Shown here: positions 1-5,749 of the stretch, in pieces
How the letters are laid out: each line of letters opens with the position of its first letter
How positions within the stretch are numbered: position 1 is the first letter of the stretch
Assembly: GCA_900554385.1 (NCBI GenBank)
Contig: USHE01000049.1
Location: 1-11,989 of the forward strand
Length of the DNA stretch: 11,989 nucleotides
DNA from: an uncultured bacterium
GTDB lineage: Bacteria; Cyanobacteriota; Vampirovibrionia; Gastranaerophilales; Gastranaerophilaceae
Direction: 5' to 3'
Translations under genes and position numbers: made by a program
The notes under the pieces: model-generated
Databases searched by the model: none
What the model was told of the DNA's origin: nothing
Seen by the model: only the letters and a program-made list of their open reading frames with translations

Positions 1-1149
1 AACGCCCAAATCCTTGTGAGCAGGAGCATATTCAGGATTTAACTCCCCTACTTTTTTGAGAATTTTTTCAGCTTTATCCATATCATCAGTCATAATACAG
101 ATATTTGCAAATTCATAATATGTCTCAAAAGAAACATTACCCTGCACGATAATTTTTTCATAAAGTTCCTTTGCCTGAAGCGGGCGGTCAATTTTCAAAA
201 ATAAATTAGCCAGTTTTTTAGACATAGAAGCCGACTTAGGATTAAGCGCAACAAGTCTTGCGAGAATACCAATAGCAAAAGTATACTCCCCTTTTTGTTC
301 AAAACAGCAGGCAAGATTATACTGATACGTTTGTTTTTCAGGATGATGTGTCACAAGCGTTTTGTAATGTTTTATAGCACTATCCCAGCGTTCCAGTTTA
401 ACCTCAGAAAGTGCAAGTGCTGTTAGAAAACTGTCATTTCCTTCAAGTGTATACGCTTTTTCAAAGTACTCACAAGCTTTTTCGTGGTCATTTTTCATCT
501 GGAGAATTGAACCTATATTAAAATAGGTTATTGCATTATCAGGATCAAGTTCTGTTGCTTTATGGAAATTTTCGATTGCCTTATCCAGATTACCGATTGT
601 TATGTAAGAAGTTCCGAGATTATTGTACAACTGCGCATGGTCAGGCTTCAATTCAAGAGCCTTTTCAAGATAATAAACGCTTTCCTCAAAACGTTTGGTG
701 GACATATATGCCGTACCAACTACATAATATAAGGTATAATCATCTTGAACTTTTTCAAGAATTTTCTTCCCAAGCTCAATTGCTTTATCCTCGTTGTGTT
801 GTTTTACATAGATAACGCAAAGACACTTGTAAGCTTCCGTATAATCTTCTCTGAGTGCAATAACTTTTTCATAAGCCGAAACCGCATGCAGATAATCTTC
901 CTGATAATCATAACAACAGGCAAGATAAAACCAGCTTGTTGCGTCTTCCGGAAAATATTTTACGATTGTTTCATAGTTACTTTGAGCATCTTTGTAATAT
1001 TCCAGATTAACATTACACAAGCCAAGAAGTTTCAAAGCCTCAAGGTTATTTTCATCATTATTAGAAATGCAAGAGAGTTTCTCTTTTGCTTCTTCATACT
1101 TTTTATCTGCTACCAGTTCGGTAATTTCGTTTAAATTCAAATCTTCCAT
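1..1149 (-). CDS. TPR-repeat protein, 3' end outside the window
   Basis: An uninterrupted leftward frame of 383 codons starts at the ATG complementary to 1147-1149 and runs off the left edge. After a short N-terminal cap (MEDLNLNEITELVADKKYEE), roughly eleven 34-residue tetratricopeptide repeats follow from about residue 35. Each shows the usual small/Gly-Tyr-A and A..YF.KA..L.P pattern, for example AQLYNNLGTSYITIGNLDKA and AITYFNIGSILQMKNDHEKA. TPR arrays are superhelical protein-binding scaffolds, and the partner cannot be read from the sequence. There is no signal peptide or membrane segment in the visible part, so it is probably cytoplasmic. The missing C-terminus could carry another domain, such as a glycosyltransferase or SPINDLY-like domain. 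No Shine-Dalgarno precedes the start. Instead an extended -10 lies six bases before ATG, suggesting a leaderless mRNA. Confidence 0.88.
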   Translation of the reverse strand, partial: MEDLNLNEITELVADKKYEEAKEKLSCISNNDENNLEALKLLGLCNVNLEYYKDAQSNYETIVKYFPEDATSWFYLACCYDYQEDYLHAVSAYEKVIALREDYTEAYKCLCVIYVKQHNEDKAIELGKKILEKVQDDYTLYYVVGTAYMSTKRFEESVYYLEKALELKPDHAQLYNNLGTSYITIGNLDKAIENFHKATELDPDNAITYFNIGSILQMKNDHEKACEYFEKAYTLEGNDSFLTALALSEVKLERWDSAIKHYKTLVTHHPEKQTYQYNLACCFEQKGEYTFAIGILARLVALNPKSASMSKKLANLFLKIDRPLQAKELYEKIIVQGNVSFETYYEFANICIMTDDMDKAEKILKKVGELNPEYAPAHKDLGV

Positions 1150-1155
1150 ACCCGC

Positions 1156-1164
1156 ATTATAACA
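1156..1164 (-). promoter_or_regulatory. Extended -10 promoter of the TPR gene, leaderless layout
   Basis: On the minus strand TGTTATAAT is followed by six bases (GCGGGT) and then the ATG. The TG dinucleotide one base before the hexamer makes this an extended -10, which needs little -35 help. A TTGCTA sits about 15 bp upstream. With transcription starting about seven bases after the -10, the first nucleotide would be the A of the start codon. Confidence 0.65.
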
Positions 1165-1205
1165 TAAAAAGATTGATAGCAATTTTTCTTATGTTGTTTT
1201 TTTAT

Positions 1206-1211
1206 TATAAT
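1206..1211 (+). promoter_or_regulatory. Probable -10 box of the aldose epimerase-like gene
   Basis: TATAAT lies in the divergent gap between the TPR gene and the epimerase-like gene, 76 bases before the latter's ATG. I see no good -35 at 16-18 bp and no TG extension, so the call rests on the perfect hexamer and its position. The resulting leader carries an AAAGGAG Shine-Dalgarno at 1275-1281. Confidence 0.45.
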
Positions 1212-1287
1212 AGCCTTAAAATAGTATCGCCATTCCAGCCGCAACTTTGCGTATTTTGCGAAGCTAATTAAAAAAAAGGAGTTAAGA

Positions 1288-2517
1288 ATGCCTATAGATT
1301 TTCATTCCCAAGCAATATTCACAATCCCACATCCTGCAGTGTATTCTTCTTCACGGAAAACATCCGGAAATACACAACTTCAAAACGATTTTTTTATAAA
1401 AAATATCAATCAAAAAATTGACAAAAATTTTGACGGAATGAAAATCGAGAAAAAATCTTTTGGCAAAATTGAAAAAACAAATGAAGAAGCCACCCTCTAT
1501 ACGATTACAAATAAAAACGGACTAAGCGTAGATTTATCGACTTATGGTGCAACAATTACCTCAATAAAAGTTCCCGACAAAAACGGCAATCTTAAAGACA
1601 TAACCCACGGCTATAATTCAGTTACACCATACGAAAAAGCTCCTGTCGGACATGCCGGCGGAACAATCGGACCTTGCGCAAACAAAATTAACAACGGAAC
1701 ATTTAAAATTAACGACAAGGAATATCAACTTGAATGTAACAAAGATTACGGCAAAACGCATTCTCATGGCGGTTCAGATGGTTTTGACACAAAAAATTGG
1801 CAGACAGAAATTCTTAAAGACGGAATAAAATTTACCTATACCAAAAAAGATATGGAAAGCGGTTATCCCGGAAATGTCACAGCCTCCGTAACTTATCAGC
1901 TTGATAATAATAATAAACTCCACATAAAATACCACGCCGAAACCGATCAGGATACTCTTATAAATATGACTAATCACACTTATTTCAACCTTGACGGCGC
2001 GGAAAATACAGAAGAAAACTCCGTTCTTGACCACATAGTAGAACTTCCAAACTCATCACGTTACACCGTCAACAATGAATTAGCAGTCCCTACCGGAGAA
2101 CTTGCGTCTGTAAAAGATACCCCTTTCGATTTCAAAAAAGCTAAAAAAATTAAAGACGTCATTAATCAACAATCCAAACAACTTGAAATCGGTTCAGGAT
2201 TTGACCAAAACTATTGTATAGATGATTACGACGGTAAAACCCTCCGAAAAATTGCCAGAGTAAAATCTGAACAGACTGGTATAACCTTAAAAGTTTCCAC
2301 AAATCTTCCGGGGTTTCAGTTCTACACAGCAAACCATCTGGGTAAAAAATCACAACCCGAAGGTAAAGACGGCAAAAAATACGAAAAACGTTCGGCATTT
2401 TGTATAGAACCTCAGTTCTACCCTGATGCAATTAACACATTTAAAGAAAAACCAATTTTAAAAAAAGGTGAAACTTACGATAGAGAAATAATTTACGAAT
2501 TTGGTACAGAAAAATAG
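1288..2517 (+). CDS. Aldose 1-epimerase (mutarotase) family protein, GalM-like
   Basis: 409 residues. The family interconverts alpha and beta anomers of sugars such as galactose, in the cytoplasm. Visible motifs: GATITSIKVPDKNG (88-100), GGTIGPCANKINNGTF (124-139), HSHGG (158-162) with the catalytic-type His160, NMTNHTYFNLDG (226-237) with His230, FDQNY (305-309) with Asp306, PGFQFYTANH (341-350), and IEPQFYPDAIN (373-383) with the base Glu374. The usual active-site Arg of the G-R-x-x-N-R-I motif is Pro129 here, and the following Arg is Lys133, so substrate handling may differ or activity may be reduced. About 50 residues precede the fold, longer than typical GalM (about 340-350 residues). 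Met51 is a possible internal start, but only the first ATG has a good Shine-Dalgarno (AAAGGAG, six bases upstream). The tail is polar and not a clear signal peptide. No other galactose genes are adjacent. Confidence 0.87.
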   Translation: MPIDFHSQAIFTIPHPAVYSSSRKTSGNTQLQNDFFIKNINQKIDKNFDGMKIEKKSFGKIEKTNEEATLYTITNKNGLSVDLSTYGATITSIKVPDKNGNLKDITHGYNSVTPYEKAPVGHAGGTIGPCANKINNGTFKINDKEYQLECNKDYGKTHSHGGSDGFDTKNWQTEILKDGIKFTYTKKDMESGYPGNVTASVTYQLDNNNKLHIKYHAETDQDTLINMTNHTYFNLDGAENTEENSVLDHIVELPNSSRYTVNNELAVPTGELASVKDTPFDFKKAKKIKDVINQQSKQLEIGSGFDQNYCIDDYDGKTLRKIARVKSEQTGITLKVSTNLPGFQFYTANHLGKKSQPEGKDGKKYEKRSAFCIEPQFYPDAINTFKEKPILKKGETYDREIIYEFGTEK

Positions 2518-2537
2518 CCCAATGCCGTGAATGTTTA

Positions 2538-2567
2538 TGGACAGATTTTACAGTCACATGGTATAAT
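2538..2567 (+). promoter_or_regulatory. Promoter of the 218-residue protein gene
   Basis: TGGACA (2538-2543) and TATAAT (2562-2567) are separated by 18 bp, with a TG extension at 2559-2560. It gives a transcript beginning near 2574, about 50 bases before the ATG. The leader contains the ribosome-site hairpin at 2598-2622. Confidence 0.65.
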
Positions 2568-2597
2568 ATAATATCAACGCCTTAAACTTCACTGAAT

Positions 2598-2622
2598 ATT
2601 GTTCCTAAACGAAAGGAACAAT
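2598..2622 (+). promoter_or_regulatory. Perfect 9-bp hairpin sequestering the Shine-Dalgarno
   Basis: ATTGTTCCT (2598-2606) is the exact reverse complement of AGGAACAAT (2614-2622), with loop AAACGAA. The 3' arm contains most of the AAAGGA ribosome binding site (2612-2617), and the stem ends one base before the ATG at 2624. When folded, it should block ribosome entry. It could be a translational operator, a thermosensor-like switch or a site for a regulatory protein. The structure is read directly; the role is inferred. Confidence 0.6.
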
Positions 2623-2623
2623 T

Positions 2624-3280
2624 ATGGGAAAAAAATCCAAACCGAAATATTCGTCCGGCACAGTTCAAATAAACGGACAAACAAAAGCGACAACCTCAAA
2701 ATACGGCGATAATGTAACCACAAATTACATAATGTCAGATGATGAAAAAAGGGCTTATGACTACGCCCAAAAAGCTTTTGCGGATAACTTGCAAAACCTT
2801 AACGTTTTTGATTCAAATACACGAAAAAATATAAATAAGCAACTGGAAGCCTATGCACAAGAAGGAACACAAGCTATTAACGATATTTATAAGCCGATAA
2901 TCGAAGATACAAAAAACGACATAGCAAGACGTTACGGCAATCTTGATAATTCATCGTTCTTGAACAGCCTGAATTCAATAGAGTCAAACCGTTCAGATGC
3001 TATAAGTTCACTTGGTCAGGATTTAGTATTAATGAGAAACGACTTAGTAAATGACGAGCTTTCAAGAAGGTACAATTACATGAGCTTCCTTGATGATTAT
3101 GTAAGCGGGATTAATTCATCGGCTATGGCATACGGCAATATGTCGCAATCAAACAGTAATGCAGGAACCTCATTTAACACAGGAAATTATTCATCTTCAG
3201 GTACAGACTGGCTTGGAGCCGGCTCAAATTTGATGTCCCAGCTTGGTTCTCAATTATTAAAATATTACATTTCGAAATAA
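2624..3280 (+). CDS. Unrecognised polar protein, 218 residues
   Basis: I do not recognise the family. The start MGKKSKPKYSSGTVQINGQT is basic and polar. Residues about 38-150 are predicted mainly helical and highly charged, including IEDTKNDIARRYGNLDNSSF and ELSRRYNYMSFLDDYVSGI. From about 155 the sequence becomes a Ser/Asn/Gly-rich linker, ending in a short amphipathic segment (WLGAGSNLMSQLGSQLLKYY). There is no signal peptide or clear membrane segment. The layout of basic start, helical body and low-complexity Gly/Ser tail resembles some phage minor virion or ejection proteins, but no other phage gene is nearby, so this is only a hint. It is a single-gene unit, with its own promoter, a hairpin over the ribosome site and a strong terminator seven bases after the stop. 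Confidence 0.8.
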   Translation: MGKKSKPKYSSGTVQINGQTKATTSKYGDNVTTNYIMSDDEKRAYDYAQKAFADNLQNLNVFDSNTRKNINKQLEAYAQEGTQAINDIYKPIIEDTKNDIARRYGNLDNSSFLNSLNSIESNRSDAISSLGQDLVLMRNDLVNDELSRRYNYMSFLDDYVSGINSSAMAYGNMSQSNSNAGTSFNTGNYSSSGTDWLGAGSNLMSQLGSQLLKYYISK

Positions 3281-3286
3281 AAAATC

Positions 3287-3318
3287 AAAACGGGTTTTGC
3301 TATCAAAACCCGTTTTTT
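3287..3318 (+). terminator. Rho-independent terminator after the 218-residue gene
   Basis: AAAACGGGTTTTG (3287-3299) pairs perfectly over 13 bp with CAAAACCCGTTTT (3304-3316) around loop CTAT. Six T residues (3313-3318) form the end of the stem and the tail. Confidence 0.92.
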
Positions 3319-3350
3319 AACCATTCGGTTATTTCGCAACAATCTGTTTG

Positions 3351-3359
3351 TGATATGAT
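3351..3359 (+). promoter_or_regulatory. Extended -10 promoter of first membrane paralog, leaderless layout
   Basis: TGATATGAT is followed by six bases (TTTTGT) and the ATG at 3366. No convincing -35 or Shine-Dalgarno is present. The same string with one change precedes the second paralog, so the promoter was duplicated with the gene. Confidence 0.65.
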
Positions 3360-3365
3360 TTTTGT

Positions 3366-3701
3366 ATGAATAAGTTCACTTTATATTTGCTTCTTATTTT
3401 TCAAGTGTTATTGCTTCTCCTGCTCTGCACTGGCGGATTATTAGTATATATAATAGTCACTGCAATGCTTTTAGGGTTTGTGGGAGAACATGAATTTCAA
3501 CCAATTTATATATCTAATATACTTTACTGGATTTTTATAAGTACTATTTATGGTGGCATGATATTCTTTAACATTACTTCTATTATTGCTACTGTCAGAT
3601 TGATTAAAAATAAGCCTCTTTCCATTTTTAATAAAATTAGTTTTGTTATGTTTACATTAACTGCTGTTTTTATTTCTTGGATGCTTCTACAATTATTTTA
3701 G
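3366..3701 (+). CDS. Small three-helix membrane protein, paralog 1
   Basis: 111 residues, very hydrophobic, family not recognised. Three membrane segments are visible: about 5-38, 49-77 and 92-111. The basic stretch RLIKNKPLSIFNK (78-90) between helices 2 and 3, together with the short basic start MNK, predicts a cytoplasmic N-terminus and an outside C-terminus. It shares the block IATVRLIKNKPL.IFNKISF and the start YLLLIFQ with the next gene, so the two arose by tandem duplication. A 29-bp stretch (3585-3613) is identical in DNA to 3951-3979. No catalytic motif is visible. The intervening hydrophilic loop (about 39-48) differs between copies. The start follows an extended -10 by six bases and lacks a ribosome binding site. 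Confidence 0.78.
   Translation: MNKFTLYLLLIFQVLLLLLLCTGGLLVYIIVTAMLLGFVGEHEFQPIYISNILYWIFISTIYGGMIFFNITSIIATVRLIKNKPLSIFNKISFVMFTLTAVFISWMLLQLF
3585..3613 (+). repeat. 29-bp direct repeat, copy 1 of 2 (within membrane paralogs)
   Basis: This stretch is identical to 3951-3979, 366 bp downstream, at the homologous place in the second paralog. It encodes IATVRLIKNK. The exact DNA identity suggests a recent duplication or gene conversion. Confidence 0.85.
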
Positions 3702-3707
3702 TTTTTG

Positions 3708-3716
3708 TGGTATGAT
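3708..3716 (+). promoter_or_regulatory. Extended -10 promoter of second membrane paralog, leaderless layout
   Basis: TGGTATGAT, six bases (TTTTGT), then ATG at 3723, beginning six bases after the stop of the first paralog. It matches the promoter at 3351-3359 at all but one base. A TTG at 3705 would start a longer frame, but it lies inside this promoter, so 3723 is preferred. Confidence 0.65.
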
Positions 3717-3722
3717 TTTTGT

Positions 3723-4064
3723 ATGAAAAAATTCTTTTTGTATTTGCTTTTAATTTTCCAAATAGCAATATTTCTGTTATATTTTGCTATCAGTTCGATT
3801 TTAGCTATGCTTGCATTAAATTTCTTTTATGTTAGTATGGCACAAAGTAACTGGGTTATAGAAGAAGGAAGTGATTGGGGTTTTATATTTTTATTCGCTT
3901 TCTGTGGTCTTATTTATCTCTGCTTGATAATTTTTAATATTAATTCTTTTATTGCTACTGTCAGATTGATTAAAAATAAACCCCTGACTATTTTTAATAA
4001 AATTAGTTTTATTGGGTTTATTTTAACATGCATTTTTGTTTTAGATTTTGTGTATAGCTCCTAG
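3723..4064 (+). CDS. Small three-helix membrane protein, paralog 2
   Basis: 113 residues from the ATG at 3723, with the same plan as paralog 1. The start is MKKFFLYLLLIFQ, with membrane segments at about 5-38, 52-80 and 94-109. The conserved cytoplasmic block RLIKNKPLTIFNKISF lies at 81-96. The outer loop (AQSNWVIEEGSDW, about 40-52) is more acidic than in paralog 1, which may mark different partners or ligands. The function is unknown; small hydrophobic proteins like this can be regulators of larger membrane proteins, stress proteins or toxins, and nothing here distinguishes these. The stop codon lies inside the terminator stem that follows. Confidence 0.78.
   Translation: MKKFFLYLLLIFQIAIFLLYFAISSILAMLALNFFYVSMAQSNWVIEEGSDWGFIFLFAFCGLIYLCLIIFNINSFIATVRLIKNKPLTIFNKISFIGFILTCIFVLDFVYSS
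3951..3979 (+). repeat. 29-bp direct repeat, copy 2 of 2
   Basis: Identical to 3585-3613. Together with the shared promoter and the IFNKISF block, it marks the limits of an approximately 360-bp gene-plus-promoter duplication. Confidence 0.85.
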
Positions 4065-4087
4065 AAATAGGAGCTATACACATTTTT
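4049..4087 (+). terminator. Rho-independent terminator after the membrane paralogs
   Basis: TGTGTATAGCTCCTA (4049-4063) pairs perfectly over 15 bp with 4068-4082 around a GAAA tetraloop, followed by five T residues (4083-4087). The stem includes the last codons and the stop codon of paralog 2. On the minus strand it lacks a T-run, so it serves the rightward transcript. Confidence 0.93.
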
Positions 4088-4093
4088 AAATAC

Positions 4094-5476
4094 TTAGTAC
4101 AGTAATTTTATCCATTCTGACGGCGGAATGAATAAGATATTTATTGTAAAGAAGTTTTTAAGCATTTTCAAGTCTTGCAAGTTATGCGCCCATTCGACCA
4201 GAAAGAATGGATCATCTTTATTAAAATCATAAGTATCTATAACTTTAGCATAGATATTTCCCTTTGAATCCATAAATGTATCTATAATATCCGCATGCCC
4301 TAAGGACAAATGCGTATCTGTCCAACCGGTAAAATTTACACTGCCTTTAACGCTTTGACCTGCCATAATTTTGTGGAGATTATTACCCAAAAATGCCTTA
4401 AATTCTTTACTGCGCAATATTGACTTTGAAAGAGAGCTGTCAGATTTTAAAATAATACCTTCTGCGTCAGGAACAGCAATTTGTTCATTAAGTTTATTAC
4501 TTACAAAGTTCTGCAAATCGGACGGCAACTCTGATACACTGTTTACCTTATAACCATTTTTTGCAATATAATCACCGCTGTTTTCAAAGTTATAAGCAGA
4601 AGCTTTCCATAATTCACTCGTATTTGGCCATATTAATGAAGCAGGCCCCATCCCCCAATTTAGCATTCTTTTCTCAGTATTTGGATGTTTATGCAATCCT
4701 GTTCGGCGTAATGAATTGAACAAATTATCATCAAGTTCAATGTTCAATTTAGGTGTTTTAGATACAGATTTTTTTACATTTGATACTGTATCCTTAAATG
4801 CTTGACTGTTATCTTGATAAATTTGCAATTCGTCGACGACGGTTTGAAAATCGTCATTCTCGGCAGCGTATTCAATCCGCGCAATTGCATTTTTATTTGC
4901 GGAATTTATTTCGCGCTGCTGGGCGAGAACTTTATATAATTTTGAATATTCTTCCTGATTTTTTGCATTCACAAGTTTATCAATATTCATTTTTTCGGCA
5001 GTATCAAAGAGTTTTTGAGTTTCTTTAATATCCTTTATTGCGCTGTAAAGCTGAGGTTTAAATTTTTTAATTGTTGCTTTATCGGATTTTTCTGACGCAT
5101 AATTTAAAACAGCAGCGGCTTTCAATGCACCAAGCCCCACCGTAACGGCAACTCCTGCCACAGACGCAATTGCACTCAGAATACTGCTAAAATCAAACTC
5201 TGTAACCTCAACCCCTCCTTTAAGCACAAGATTAGATGAAGCATTCATATGTATTCCGCCGGAATTTGTCTTGAAAACTTTTTCGAGTAAATCATCAATA
5301 GGGCTAGTACTTTCTTCCGGAATTATAGTTGTCTTCCAAAAATCATTTTCATTTTGTTCCGGAGCAAATGAAGCGTCTTCATTTGATGAAATTCCTCTGT
5401 AATGCTCTTTTACCTGTGTGCCGTCCCGTCTTGTGTACGAATTCACGTGTACTACTTTTTCTGAATTAAATGTCAT
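4094..5476 (-). CDS. Multi-part protein of unknown function, 460 residues
   Basis: I do not recognise the whole protein. Residues about 8-28 (VHVNSYTRRDGTQVKEHYRG) form a short motif of the S-Y-x-R-x-DGT-x-V type, seen at the ends of assorted bacterial and phage-associated proteins. A single hydrophobic Gly/Ala-rich segment (about 97-125) could span a membrane. Residues about 130-240 are charged and probably coiled-coil. The C-terminal third (about 290-460) looks like a folded domain, with Trp, His and Asp clusters including GWTDTHLSLGHADIIDTF (384-401) and VIDTYDFNKDDPFF (412-425). A basic/polar tail, a membrane segment, a coiled coil and a C-terminal domain could suit an envelope-linked or delivered protein, but this is speculative. 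The Shine-Dalgarno AAAGGA sits 12 bases before ATG, rather far. A promoter and hairpin-bearing leader lie upstream. Confidence 0.75.
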   Translation of the reverse strand: MTFNSEKVVHVNSYTRRDGTQVKEHYRGISSNEDASFAPEQNENDFWKTTIIPEESTSPIDDLLEKVFKTNSGGIHMNASSNLVLKGGVEVTEFDFSSILSAIASVAGVAVTVGLGALKAAAVLNYASEKSDKATIKKFKPQLYSAIKDIKETQKLFDTAEKMNIDKLVNAKNQEEYSKLYKVLAQQREINSANKNAIARIEYAAENDDFQTVVDELQIYQDNSQAFKDTVSNVKKSVSKTPKLNIELDDNLFNSLRRTGLHKHPNTEKRMLNWGMGPASLIWPNTSELWKASAYNFENSGDYIAKNGYKVNSVSELPSDLQNFVSNKLNEQIAVPDAEGIILKSDSSLSKSILRSKEFKAFLGNNLHKIMAGQSVKGSVNFTGWTDTHLSLGHADIIDTFMDSKGNIYAKVIDTYDFNKDDPFFLVEWAHNLQDLKMLKNFFTINILFIPPSEWIKLLY

Positions 5477-5588
5477 TTGTTTTGACCGTCCTTTCTTTTT
5501 TGGCTAGTGACACTAATTTGCTGCTGATTTCATCCTGCCCGCGCAAGACCAGAGCCGCTATTTTAAAAGCAAACGAGAGTAAGAACAA
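5466..5588 (-). CDS. Candidate small upstream frame or gene remnant overlapping the 460-residue gene
   Basis: On the minus strand a 40-codon frame ends at TAA (5466-5468), 11 bases inside the start of the 460-residue gene. It reads AALVLRGQDEISSKLVSLAK then KERTVKTNDI at its end, which looks like natural amphipathic protein. The only upstream start I can offer is TTG at 5586-5588, within the large hairpin, and no Shine-Dalgarno supports it. It may be a translated leader peptide coupled to the main gene, or the truncated 3' end of a gene cut by the hairpin sequence. Confidence 0.3.
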   Translation of the reverse strand: MFLLSFAFKIAALVLRGQDEISSKLVSLAKKERTVKTNDI

Positions 5589-5610
5589 ATGTTATTCTTA
5601 CTCTCGTTTT
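5571..5610 (-). promoter_or_regulatory. Large leader hairpin, attenuator-like
   Basis: AAACGAGAGTAAGAA (5571-5585) and TTCTTACTCTCGTTT (5595-5609) pair perfectly over 15 bp around a 9-base loop. The structure lies about 30 bases downstream of the predicted leftward start site and about 95 bases before the ATG of the 460-residue gene. Read leftward, the stem is followed by T-rich TTTGCTTTT, so it could attenuate transcription. Read rightward it is followed by TTTTAATTTG, so it could also act as a terminator shielding mnmE. Confidence 0.55.
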
Positions 5611-5647
5611 AATTTGCTTTCTTGTTTATTATTCAATTGTTATTACA

Positions 5648-5677
5648 ATTATAACATTTTGCCTCAAAAACCGTCAA
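5648..5677 (-). promoter_or_regulatory. Strong promoter of the 460-residue protein gene
   Basis: On the minus strand TTGACG (5672-5677) and TATAAT (5648-5653) are spaced by 18 bp, and a TG one base before the hexamer makes it an extended -10. Transcription would begin near 5641, giving a leader of about 165 bases. Confidence 0.75.
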
Positions 5678-5734
5678 CAAACCAAAAGCAGTTACTAACA
5701 CAGCCAATATAAATCGCCAAAAATTTTCCGTCTG

Positions 5735-5743
5735 TGATATAAT
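5735..5743 (+). promoter_or_regulatory. Extended -10 promoter of mnmE, leaderless layout
   Basis: TGATATAAT, six bases (TGTTTT), then ATG at 5750. No Shine-Dalgarno lies in the preceding 20 bases, and there is no clear -35. Confidence 0.65.
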
Positions 5744-5749
5744 TGTTTT

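Noticed and set aside
745..1134. 129-codon rightward open frame
   Set aside because: It lies wholly antisense to the clear TPR repeats, has a low-complexity Phe/Ile-rich translation and has no ribosome binding site.
3705..3722. Earlier TTG start adding six residues to membrane paralog 2
   Set aside because: It falls inside the extended -10, and the homologous start in paralog 1 corresponds to the ATG at 3723.
5470..5712. 80-codon rightward frame before mnmE
   Set aside because: It runs across a leftward promoter and the 15-bp hairpin, its translation is Cys/Tyr/Asn-rich and unlike a protein, and no ribosome site precedes it.
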